A stretch of 11,216 nt of DNA from Reyranella sp. GTDB lineage: Bacteria > Pseudomonadota > Alphaproteobacteria > Reyranellales > Reyranellaceae. Within the stretch, counting starts at the first letter, position 1. Each line of letters starts with the position of its first letter. The notes below the pieces were generated by a model that saw nothing but the letters and a program-made list of their open reading frames with translations, ran no database searches and was not told the origin of the DNA. Position numbers and translations under genes: made by a program. The DNA lies in the NCBI GenBank assembly GCA_030681635.1, contig JAUXRT010000630.1, positions 1 to 11,216 on the forward strand, in the 5' to 3' direction. Shown piece after piece: positions 1-7,036 of this stretch.

Positions 1-420
1 GCCGTTCTGCTCCATCCAGCCGAGATAGACCGCCTTCGACACCAGGAAGGTCGCGGTCATGTTGTTGGCGACCACGGCATTCCAGCCGTTGAGCGAGATG
101 TCCTTGAGCTCGGCGGGAAATTGCCCGCCGGCGTTGTTCACGAGGCCGTCGATCCGGCCGCCCCAGGCCAGCACGCCGTCGATGGCCGCCTTCACCTGGG
201 CCTCATCGCGCAGGTCGGCCGCGAAGGTGAAGGTCTCGGGATCCCCAAGCTCGCGCTTCACCTGGTCGAGCTTTTCCGGGGTACGCCCGATCAGGGCGAG
301 GCGGGCGCCCAGCGACTTCAGTTCGTGGGCAGTGCAGCGACCAAGCCCTGAGCCACCGCCGGTGACGATGATGGTGCGGCCGGCGAACAGGCCCGGACGG
401 AAGACCGAGTCGTAATTCAT
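1..420 (-). CDS. SDR-family oxidoreductase, trans-2-enoyl-CoA reductase-like (partial, C-terminus outside window)
   Basis: The first 140 residues of a short-chain dehydrogenase/reductase are visible; the frame is still open at the window edge. The Rossmann nucleotide-binding motif TGGGSGLG is at residues 20-27, an acidic ADL turn at 68-70, and the NNAG motif at 95-98. The catalytic Ser and YxxxK lie beyond the window, so activity cannot be judged. The stretch NNAGGQFPAELKDIS followed by NGW resembles peroxisomal trans-2-enoyl-CoA reductase and 2,4-dienoyl-CoA reductase (NNGGGQF in PECR, from memory), suggesting an NADPH-dependent reductase of an enoyl-CoA or similar substrate in the cytoplasm. 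The start is the ATG at 420-418, which overlaps the TGA of the upstream permease by 4 bp (ATGA), so translation is probably coupled. Family assignment is secure; the substrate is only a resemblance. Confidence 0.9.
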   Translation of the reverse strand, partial: MNYDSVFRPGLFAGRTIIVTGGGSGLGRCTAHELKSLGARLALIGRTPEKLDQVKRELGDPETFTFAADLRDEAQVKAAIDGVLAWGGRIDGLVNNAGGQFPAELKDISLNGWNAVVANNMTATFLVSKAVYLGWMEQNG

Positions 421-1055
421 GGAGCCGCCGTGTCGCGCGTGGCGAGGCGGCCGAGGTGCCGCTGCAGGAAGCGCATAAGGGCGAACCCCGCCTGCAGGGT
501 GACGCCGAAGAACAGGATGCCGACGGCGAAGAGCACCAGCTTGTCGCCCAGCGACGGCAGCAACACCGCCTCGCGCAGGATCACGGCGATGCCTTCGGTG
601 ACGCCGATCGCGGCGCCGGCACTGGACGACATCACCAGCACGAAGAAGGCGCGCGTGACGTTGGGCAGGAACTGCAAGGCGCCGAGCGGTGAGCCGGCGC
701 GCAGCTGCTTCAGGGCCTCGGCGCCATTGTCGGCCACGTAGGACGCCGAATAGGGCACCAGCGAAAGCGCCACGGTCATGATCCCGGAGGGTGCGACGCC
801 GATGCCGAACAGGGTGGCGTCCCTCGGAATGATGTTCAGCAGGAAGAACATGACGACGAAGGTGGGAGCGGCCCGCATCAGGCCGATCAGCGAGGTGGCG
901 ACCGCGCCCAGGACACCGCCGCCCAGTCGCGCGAGCGCGAGCAGCCCGCCGAGTGCCAGCCCGAGCACCAGCGCGATGGCCGCGATCTCGAAATTGACCA
1001 CCATGCCCGCGAGAAGATCGGGGAAGAAATCGGCGGAAAAATGCTTGCTCATCAT
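417..1055 (-). CDS. ABC transporter permease, polar amino-acid (PAAT/HisM-like) type
   Basis: This 212-residue inner-membrane protein has about five hydrophobic segments (roughly residues 20-44, 52-74, 88-104, 134-152 and 170-196). The pattern, a cytoplasmic EAA-type loop near 111-131 ending in LP, followed by a segment containing GAAIGVTEG, matches the binding-protein-dependent permease fold (BPD_transp_1) of amino-acid importers. The EAA loop is poorly conserved (GAEALKQLRAGSPLGALQFLP), so the partner ATPase may be specialised. It should form the second half of the transmembrane channel with the permease domain of the upstream fusion gene. The start is the first of two tandem ATGs (1055-1053), chosen because it overlaps the upstream TGA by 4 bp; the second ATG at 1052 is possible. 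Its stop overlaps the SDR start by 4 bp. No ATP-binding subunit is visible in the window. Confidence 0.88.
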   Translation of the reverse strand: MMSKHFSADFFPDLLAGMVVNFEIAAIALVLGLALGGLLALARLGGGVLGAVATSLIGLMRAAPTFVVMFFLLNIIPRDATLFGIGVAPSGIMTVALSLVPYSASYVADNGAEALKQLRAGSPLGALQFLPNVTRAFFVLVMSSSAGAAIGVTEGIAVILREAVLLPSLGDKLVLFAVGILFFGVTLQAGFALMRFLQRHLGRLATRDTAAP

Positions 1056-2728
1056 GCCACCGCCTGCCGGTGCTCGAGCCAGGACTGGAACTTGCCGCAC
1101 AGCCAGACCACGACGACGACGACCACGACGTAGAAGACGAGGAGCAGCGAATAAGTCGTGGCACGGCCACTGGCAAAGGACGTGATGTCGGTGAGCGCGC
1201 TCAGGAGTTCCGGGGCGCCGATGAAGCTCGCGATCGGCGTGCCCTTGGCGGCGTTGATCAGGAACGACACGATCTGCGTCGCCGAACGGTTGACGGCACG
1301 GCTGAACAACTCGCGGGTCGGAATCCCTTCCCGTCCCCGCGCGCTGCCGCGCTCCGTCCGCAACGTATGCATCGCCTCCGCAATGGCTTGCCCGGCATTG
1401 CTGCCGTTCATCAGCCCCAGCGCCACGATGGCGGCGCCGATCGCCACGGCCGAGGAATAGGGAAAGAGCGCATGGGCGACGGCAGCGGCGATGACAAGGG
1501 TCAGCACGACCGGGGAGGACTGAAGCGTGATGGTGATCGCCCGAGCCGGCCAGCGCAGCAGGATCGAGCGCGAACTCTGTGCGGCGCCCAGTACCAGGGC
1601 GAACAGCAGCGTGGCCGCCAGCGCCCCCACGACCAGGATGAGCGAATTCACGATGCCATCCTTGAACAGCATCCAGGCCGGCATGGTCTTCAGCATCGGC
1701 AACGAGAGGTCGATTCCGGTCTCTGCCTTGACCCATTTCTCGAAGGCCACGACGCGGGCCACGAAGGGCGTCGGCTCGAGATCGGCGTTGAGCGCGGGCA
1801 GCACGCAGGCGGGATTGCCGCTTCCCGTGTCCGTGTTGCATTCCGGCCGCTTCCAGACGACCTGCTGGCGCTCGAGAAAGCTCGTGCCGACACGGTTGGC
1901 GCGGGCGATCTCGAGGAAGACGCCATCACGGAGGAAGATCTGGCTCATCAGGTCGAGTGCCCGGGCGAGGCGCTCACTGCTGGCGGTCCGGGCCACGGCC
2001 ATGCCCCAGGGCACCTGGGCGAAGCCGAACTTCTTTTCGAAGCGGGCGGCAAAATCAGGCTCGATGAAATAGAAGTCGAAGAAGGAGTCGTCCTGCGCCG
2101 CCAGGGTGCAGGTCTCGTCCTTGAGCTGGCCAGGCAGTACACCCGCCTCGTCGAACAGCATCAGGCGCGCGTTGTGCGAGACGATCTGGGCATTCGAGCC
2201 GTTGCCGATCGTGACACAGACGGTGCGGCCGGCAATGTCCGGCCAATCCTTCACGGAAAGTGCCCGCGGCCCTACGACCGTCGTCTCGGATTGATAGTAG
2301 TGCGGTCGGATGAAGCGGACCTGGCCATCGCGCTGGGTGTTGTGCCCCATCGTCGCAACGATGACGTCGATGCGATCATCGGCGAGCAACGGGATACGGC
2401 TGGCGGCGTTGACGCGGGTGAAGACCGGCTCGACGCCAAGGCGCTTGGCCACCGCGCGCGCCACGTCGATGTCGTAGCCACTGCGAACGTCGCCCTCGCG
2501 CGTGCCGAACAGCGGATAGTACTCACGTATGCCGGGGCGAAGCCTGTTCTCGCAGAAAGCACGGACGAGCCGATCGACATTGGCGGCTGTGCAGGCGCCG
2601 GGCACCGCGGCCTCGGCACGGGCATCCGCCACGAGCTTCGCGAGCGCCGCATCGGGCGTCTCGGCCGCCGCCGGCAGGACTGCGAACGCAGCCGCCGCAA
2701 CAAACAACAGAATCCGCCAGACCCGCAT
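1052..2728 (-). CDS. Amino-acid ABC transporter fusion: periplasmic substrate-binding domain plus permease
   Basis: This 558-residue protein joins two parts usually encoded separately. Residues 1-22 form a signal peptide ending in AAA. Residues about 45-290 are a family-3 solute-binding domain, with the typical run RIPLLADDRIDVIVATM (111-127), then NTQRDGQVRF (130-139) and HYY (143-145). R133 is where carboxylate-binding Arg is found in HisJ-type proteins, and the usual amine-binding Asp appears as Glu at about 223. From about 357 to 546 there are several membrane segments and a permease domain, including KGTPIASFIGAPEL (495-508), close to the KDTSLAxVIGVPEL stretch of PAAT permeases, and a poly-valine last segment (534-541). 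Its EAA loop (about 443-480) is degenerate. Cysteines at 46, 59, 171, 207, 297 and 308 could form periplasmic disulfides. It begins 1 bp after the methyltransferase stop and overlaps the second permease by 4 bp. The ligand is unproven. Confidence 0.9.
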   Translation of the reverse strand: MRVWRILLFVAAAAFAVLPAAAETPDAALAKLVADARAEAAVPGACTAANVDRLVRAFCENRLRPGIREYYPLFGTREGDVRSGYDIDVARAVAKRLGVEPVFTRVNAASRIPLLADDRIDVIVATMGHNTQRDGQVRFIRPHYYQSETTVVGPRALSVKDWPDIAGRTVCVTIGNGSNAQIVSHNARLMLFDEAGVLPGQLKDETCTLAAQDDSFFDFYFIEPDFAARFEKKFGFAQVPWGMAVARTASSERLARALDLMSQIFLRDGVFLEIARANRVGTSFLERQQVVWKRPECNTDTGSGNPACVLPALNADLEPTPFVARVVAFEKWVKAETGIDLSLPMLKTMPAWMLFKDGIVNSLILVVGALAATLLFALVLGAAQSSRSILLRWPARAITITLQSSPVVLTLVIAAAVAHALFPYSSAVAIGAAIVALGLMNGSNAGQAIAEAMHTLRTERGSARGREGIPTRELFSRAVNRSATQIVSFLINAAKGTPIASFIGAPELLSALTDITSFASGRATTYSLLLVFYVVVVVVVVWLCGKFQSWLEHRQAVA

Positions 2729-2729
2729 C

Positions 2730-3425
2730 TCAGATTGCAGTTCCGGCAGCGGCGATTTCGACGATGTGCATCTCGCCGAATGTATAGGGGCCGTGGCGAT
2801 AAAGCGTGTGCCCGCTTTCGGTCCGCAGAACGTCCGCAGTCATGCGCGCGAGCTTTTCCGGCGAGATATAGACCAGCGTCGTGAGTGCGACCTTGATCGA
2901 AAGGCCGCTTTGCGCCACCAGCTCGCGCGACCGCGCAAGATCGTCGAAGGCGTTGTGGGTGATGACGGCGCGGCCACCAGGCGCAAGATGATCGGCAAGG
3001 CCCTCGAGAAAGGGATCGAGCAGGCGGCGTCCGTCGGTGCCGCCGGCACTCCACGTCGGCAGGCGGCCGCCAAACTCGACCGGCTCCATCGGGAAGTGCG
3101 GCAGGTTGGCCACGATCAGGTCGAAGCGGCGGCCGGCGACGGGCCGCCACATGTCACCCTGATGCAGTTCGGCAATGGCCCCATGGTCGAGGTCGTCGAG
3201 CAACCGCGTACTGGCAGCAATGGCATCGGGCTCGATGTCGATGCCACAGAGCGACGCCGCGCCCATGGTGCCCAGCGCCGCGAGCACGACGCCGCTGCCA
3301 CAGCCGATCTCGAGCGCGCGCGCGCCACCGACGCGGGCTGCCTCGGCGCGCAGGACCTGGATAAGGGCTGAGGTGTATTCGCTGGGACGCAGCGCCGGGA
3401 CCACAGCGGGCGCGGATCGGCGCAT
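2730..3425 (-). CDS. Class I SAM-dependent methyltransferase, HemK/PrmC-like small methyltransferase
   Basis: This is a 231-residue soluble protein. SAM-binding motif I is LEIGCGSGV at 38-46, the acidic residue of motif II is D63 (GIDIEPDAI), and GDMW at 90-93 is the next strand-end motif. FDLIVANLPHFP at 101-112 occupies the place of the (N/D)PPY motif of N-methyltransferases; here it reads NLPH, keeping the Asn and second Pro. GGTDGRRLLDPFLEG (128-142) and LAPGGRAVITHN (147-158) are also typical of the PrmC/RsmC-like group. The altered motif makes the target (glutamine, adenine, guanine or small molecule) unpredictable. I chose the ATG at 3425-3423, 7 bp after the cyclase stop; the frame is open further upstream (to a TTG at 3536), but that would overlap the cyclase by about 100 bp and adds no conserved sequence. 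The downstream transporter gene starts 1 bp after its stop. Confidence 0.8.
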   Translation of the reverse strand: MRRSAPAVVPALRPSEYTSALIQVLRAEAARVGGARALEIGCGSGVVLAALGTMGAASLCGIDIEPDAIAASTRLLDDLDHGAIAELHQGDMWRPVAGRRFDLIVANLPHFPMEPVEFGGRLPTWSAGGTDGRRLLDPFLEGLADHLAPGGRAVITHNAFDDLARSRELVAQSGLSIKVALTTLVYISPEKLARMTADVLRTESGHTLYRHGPYTFGEMHIVEIAAAGTAI

Positions 3426-3432
3426 GACCGGG

Positions 3433-5556
3433 TTAGAGTCGGGCAACGGGAATTCTCCGCGCGGCATCGTTGCCGGCGGCAGCGGCGAGCCGCTTCGCCA
3501 TTCCGGCGGCGACCGGATCGCCAGGATACTCCTCAAGAATCGCCTGGTAGCGCTCGACGGCCAGAGCGATGTCCTGGGCCACGAGCGCGTCGTACGCCGC
3601 GCGCGTCAGCTTGCCCAGCCTGACCGTCGCCGCGTCGGGCTCGAACTCGGGACCGAGCCCAAAGGCGCCCATCACCTCGTAGATCGGGATCGTCGCCCGG
3701 CGGCCCTTGACGGCGACATCGTCGATCGGCCGGACACACAGCCGGTCGCCGGCTTCCTTGAAGACCGAATGGCTGATGCAGATGCGCGTGCCGTATTCCT
3801 TGTTGATGCCCTCGAGTCGCGCCGCGACGTTCACGCCATCGCCCATCACCGTGTAGCTCATCCGCTCCTTGGAGCCGATGTTGCCGACGAGAACGGCATC
3901 GCTGTGGATGCCGATGCGGATGTTGAGCGGCTTCAGCCCTTCTGCCTGCCAGCGTGCGTTGAGCTCCTCCATGCCACGCCGGATGCGAAGCGCCGCGAAG
4001 CAGGCCCGCGCGGCGTGGTCGTCGAGCAGCGCCGGCGCGCCCCAGAAGGCCATCACACCATCGCCGATGAACTTGTCGATGGTGCCCGCCTCCTCGTTCA
4101 CGGCCTTGGTGACGACCGCCAGGTAGGCCGAGACGCGCAGCAGCAGCTCCTGCGACGGCACTTCCTCGGATAGCGACGAGAAGGCTTCCAGGTCGGAGAA
4201 GAAGATGGTCAGGAACCGGCTGTGGCCGCCCAGTTCCAGTTTCTGGTCCGATTCCAGCAGTTGCTTGACCAGGCCCACCGGCACGAATGCGGCAAACGAC
4301 TTCACCGCGGTGTCGAGCGTGTCGATCGCGCGGGACAGGACGGCGACCTCGCGGATCGGCGATTCCAGCGGCGGCAGGTTCTGGCCTTCGAGGTCCTGGA
4401 TGCGGACGACCTTCCGGGCAAGCTTCTCCAGCGGCGCCGAGATCACGCTCGACAGGAAGTAGATGATCAGGATCTGAAGCGCGATCGCGAGCAGGCCGAA
4501 GAAGAACAGGCGCTTGTTGTGCTCCTGGAAGGCCTCGGTGAAGTCGCCGAGCGGTGTCACGACGAAGAGCTGCCACCTTTTGCCAAAGTTGGCCGGCAGC
4601 GTCGTCAGGCTCGCCACGTAGTCCTTGCCGTCATGGCTGAACGAGAACAGCTTTTCGCTGTCGCGCGGCCGGGCGCTGAAGGCGATCGCCGGCACGTCGT
4701 TGCCGAGCGACGTGATGTGCTGCAATTCCACCCGGCCGTTGTAGTTGGTGTAGGTCTTGGCGCGCTCGGAATTGGCGATCACCCGGCCCTGATGGTCGAG
4801 GATGTAGCTCAACGTCCCGGGGCTGATCTTGCGCTCGGCGAGATAGTCGGACAGGCCGTCGAGCGTGATATCGGCACCGGCGATGCCCAGCAGCTTTCCG
4901 TCCTGGAAGATCGGGGCGGTAACGGTGAAGCCGATCAGGCCGAGGACGGCGAAGACATCGGGATCGGTGATGATCGGCCCGCCGGCCTGCTGGGTCATCC
5001 GGTACCACAGGCGTGCGCGGGGGTCGTAGGCCGTGACCTGCTCCGACTTGCCGACCTCCTTCTGCTGCCCATCGAGGAAAAGATAGTGATCGATCGCCGC
5101 TACGCCGCGCGGTGAAGCGGCGATCCAGCGAAAGGCATAGCGCGCCTCCGGCGGTGGCAGCTTGCCCTGGACCTCGACGTTGGGCTCGATCTGGCGCGCC
5201 TGCCGGAACGATCCGTCGGCGAGACCGACGTACATGCTGACGATCTTCTCGCTGTGCTGGATGATGCTGAAGAGATATCCGAGCGAGCGGTTATCGGAAT
5301 AGAAGTCGGGCTGGTCGGCGCCGACGGCAGCCGCACTGCGCACCAGCGACCTGATGGGATCGAAGTCGTGCTGGATGTTCTGGATGGCGTCGGTGCGGAA
5401 ACGCTCGACAAGCTGGTCGGCATTCGCGCGCGCGATCTTCTCGTTCGAGATGTAGGTGACGGCGACGATCGTGAGGAAGGCCGGCACCGTCAGCAGCACG
5501 AACAACGTCAGAATGCTCGGCCGCAGGCGCAAGTTCTTCACGAAGCTATCTTTCAT
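3433..5556 (-). CDS. Membrane class IIIb adenylate cyclase with periplasmic dCache sensor and HAMP domain
   Basis: This 707-residue protein likely makes cAMP from ATP under control of an external signal. The first membrane helix is at about 15-36. A periplasmic double-Cache domain follows (about 40-340), containing Y177, R182, W184, Y185 and D229 in the Y-x4-R-x-W-Y spacing of amino-acid-binding dCache domains. The second helix is at 350-372, then a HAMP-like linker (about 373-422) and the catalytic domain (about 445-630). Catalytic residues are complete: metal Asp D455 (FFSDLEAFS) and D499 (KFIGDGVMAFWG), adenine-reading K495, and N576 and R580 (GDGVNVAARLE). T569 replaces the usual second adenine-selecting Asp, the mark of class IIIb cyclases. 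The tail (640-695) resembles a single TPR. The start ATG lies about 20 nt below a good promoter but has no clear Shine-Dalgarno. The methyltransferase and transporter genes follow at +7 bp. Cyclase assignment is strong; ligand is inferred. Confidence 0.93.
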   Translation of the reverse strand: MKDSFVKNLRLRPSILTLFVLLTVPAFLTIVAVTYISNEKIARANADQLVERFRTDAIQNIQHDFDPIRSLVRSAAAVGADQPDFYSDNRSLGYLFSIIQHSEKIVSMYVGLADGSFRQARQIEPNVEVQGKLPPPEARYAFRWIAASPRGVAAIDHYLFLDGQQKEVGKSEQVTAYDPRARLWYRMTQQAGGPIITDPDVFAVLGLIGFTVTAPIFQDGKLLGIAGADITLDGLSDYLAERKISPGTLSYILDHQGRVIANSERAKTYTNYNGRVELQHITSLGNDVPAIAFSARPRDSEKLFSFSHDGKDYVASLTTLPANFGKRWQLFVVTPLGDFTEAFQEHNKRLFFFGLLAIALQILIIYFLSSVISAPLEKLARKVVRIQDLEGQNLPPLESPIREVAVLSRAIDTLDTAVKSFAAFVPVGLVKQLLESDQKLELGGHSRFLTIFFSDLEAFSSLSEEVPSQELLLRVSAYLAVVTKAVNEEAGTIDKFIGDGVMAFWGAPALLDDHAARACFAALRIRRGMEELNARWQAEGLKPLNIRIGIHSDAVLVGNIGSKERMSYTVMGDGVNVAARLEGINKEYGTRICISHSVFKEAGDRLCVRPIDDVAVKGRRATIPIYEVMGAFGLGPEFEPDAATVRLGKLTRAAYDALVAQDIALAVERYQAILEEYPGDPVAAGMAKRLAAAAGNDAARRIPVARL

Positions 5557-5582
5557 GCGCCGACTGTTGAGTAATGCCGGAC

Positions 5583-5611
5583 AGTATAGGTGAACAAAAC
5601 TTCACCGTCCA
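5583..5611 (-). promoter_or_regulatory. Predicted sigma70-type promoter of the cyclase-transporter cluster
   Basis: On the minus strand a -35 box TGGACG (5611-5606, 4 of 6 matches to TTGACA) and a -10 box TATACT (5588-5583, 5 of 6 matches to TATAAT) are separated by exactly 17 bp. A start of transcription near 5576 would leave a leader of about 20 nt before the cyclase ATG at 5556. It lies in the only non-coding gap between the amidase and the cyclase. Elements are read by eye; transcription is not demonstrated. Confidence 0.6.
5589..5606. promoter_or_regulatory. Palindromic operator candidate within the cyclase promoter
   Basis: A perfect inverted repeat with 6-bp arms, GGTGAA-CAAAAC-TTCACC on the plus strand, fills the spacer between the -10 and -35 boxes, overlapping the last base of the -35. 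A dimeric repressor binding here would block RNA polymerase. No regulator gene lies in the window. A hairpin role as amidase terminator is less likely because no T-run follows on the minus strand. Confidence 0.5.
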
Positions 5612-5629
5612 TGCAGGCAGCCAACCGGC

Positions 5630-7024
5630 TCAGGGCAGCGGACGCTTCAAATGCCGGTCGCTGGCCTGCTGATAGGCATGCCCGGCGGCGAGAATGCCCG
5701 TCTCGTCGAAGGCTCGGCCGACGATCTGGAAACCGGTCGGGACGCCGTCGTGTGTCATGCCGCCCGGAAGGGTGAGTGTCGGGTGACCGCTCAGGTCGAA
5801 CGGCGCCGTGTAGCGCAGGCGCCCCGCAACACTGTCGGGATCGCGCCCGGCCTTCTGGATCGCCGCGAGCGACCACGCCGCCCGGCCCATCACCGGCATC
5901 AGCAGAAGGTCGACCGACGCCATCAGCGTGTTGAGCGCACCGGTCAACGCGGCGCGCCTGAGTTGCAGCTTGGCAAGATCGACGGCGGACAGGCCGCGAC
6001 CGAGGTCCAGCAATCCAGCCAGCACCGGACCGTATTCCTTCGCCCGTGCGGGATAGGTCGCCTCGTGGGCGATCGCGGCTTCGACGCCGCAGAGCGGGAC
6101 CCAGTCATAGCCTGCCTGGTCGAACGACGCCGGCAACTTGACGTCGACGAGTGTGGCGCCGGCCTGCTTCAGGGTCGCGGCCGCGCCATCGAAGGTGCGT
6201 TGGGCATCGTCGTCGAGCCCGCGCAGGTTGGTCGGCACGCCGATGCGCCGGCCGCGCACGCCAGCGCCGATCGAGCCGGCATAATCAGGAACCGGCAGGC
6301 TGACTGCCGTCGGATCGTCGGCATCGGCGCCGGCGATGACGCCCAGCACGAGGGCGGCGTCCAGTGCGCTCCGCGTCATCGGCCCGATGTGATCTAGCGA
6401 TTCGGCCAGCGGGAAGACACCGGCGCGACTCACCCGGCCCCAGGTCGGCTTCAGCCCGGTGAGGCCGTTCATGGTCGAGGGAAAGCGGATCGAGCCGCCG
6501 GTGTCGGAGCCCAGCGATGCGAAGCAAAGCCCCGCGGCGGTCGCCGACCCTGAACCCGACGACGACGAGCCCGTCCAATAGGCCGCGTTCCACGGATTGA
6601 GTGGCGCGGGAATGTCGGGATGGTGGGCGCCGTAGGCCCCCTCGGTCATCTGCAGCTTGCCCAGGATCACCGCGCCGGCATCGCGCAGACGCGTGACGAC
6701 GGTGGCGTCCAGGGTCGGGACATTGCCACGATGGATCGCCATGCCGGCCGCCGTGGCGATGCCTGCGGTATTGCAGAGATCCTTTACGGCAATCGGCACA
6801 CCGTGCAGCACGCCGCGTGATTTGCCGGCAGCGGTCTCGGCATCGAGCCGCGCCGCGTCGGCCAGCGCGCGGTCGGCCGTCACGGTGGCATAGGCTTTTA
6901 GCCCGGGATCGAGCTTTTCGATGCGTCCGAGGATCGACCTGGTCGCGTCGACCGAGGACAGCTTGCGCGCCTTCAGGCGCCGCGCGACCTCGTCGAGCGA
7001 CAGATAATGCAGATCTTCCGACAT
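5630..7024 (-). CDS. Amidase-signature-family hydrolase
   Basis: This 464-residue cytoplasmic enzyme belongs to the amidase signature family (GatA, AtzF and nylon-oligomer amidases), which hydrolyse amide bonds through a Ser-cisSer-Lys triad. The Lys is K81 (VPIAVKDL), the cis-Ser is about S155 in a Gly/Ser-rich loop (GSSSSGSGSA, a variant of the usual GGSSGGS), and the nucleophile is S178 (SDTGGSIRFPS). Full family length is present, including the C-terminal HPTLTLPGG and GVPTGFQIVGRAFDE blocks. No GatB or GatC is adjacent, so it is probably a stand-alone amidase with unknown substrate rather than the tRNA amidotransferase subunit. The ATG at 7024 is preceded by GAGGA at 7 nt and starts 10 bp after the GNAT stop; the longer open frame to 7351 overlaps the GNAT gene and is a shadow. 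Confidence 0.92.
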   Translation of the reverse strand: MSEDLHYLSLDEVARRLKARKLSSVDATRSILGRIEKLDPGLKAYATVTADRALADAARLDAETAAGKSRGVLHGVPIAVKDLCNTAGIATAAGMAIHRGNVPTLDATVVTRLRDAGAVILGKLQMTEGAYGAHHPDIPAPLNPWNAAYWTGSSSSGSGSATAAGLCFASLGSDTGGSIRFPSTMNGLTGLKPTWGRVSRAGVFPLAESLDHIGPMTRSALDAALVLGVIAGADADDPTAVSLPVPDYAGSIGAGVRGRRIGVPTNLRGLDDDAQRTFDGAAATLKQAGATLVDVKLPASFDQAGYDWVPLCGVEAAIAHEATYPARAKEYGPVLAGLLDLGRGLSAVDLAKLQLRRAALTGALNTLMASVDLLLMPVMGRAAWSLAAIQKAGRDPDSVAGRLRYTAPFDLSGHPTLTLPGGMTHDGVPTGFQIVGRAFDETGILAAGHAYQQASDRHLKRPLP

Positions 7025-7031
7025 AAGCGTT

Positions 7032-7036
7032 TCCTC
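7032..7036 (-). promoter_or_regulatory. Ribosome binding site GAGGA of the amidase
   Basis: GAGGA on the minus strand lies 7 nt before the ATG at 7024 and touches the GNAT stop codon. It decides the amidase start against the longer in-frame extension. Confidence 0.75.

Noticed and set aside
1070..2884. Plus-strand open frame of 604 codons
   Set aside because: It is antisense to the binding-protein/permease fusion, its composition is Arg/Asp/Gly/His-rich without any domain, and it has the look of a high-GC shadow.
3426..3536. Upstream extension of the methyltransferase to a TTG at 3536
   Set aside because: It would overlap the cyclase C-terminus by about 100 bp and adds no recognisable sequence; the ATG at 3425 gives normal operon spacing.
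5589..5606. Palindrome as an intrinsic terminator of the amidase
   Set aside because: The 6-bp stem is AT/GC mixed, no T-run follows on the minus strand, and it sits exactly between promoter boxes.
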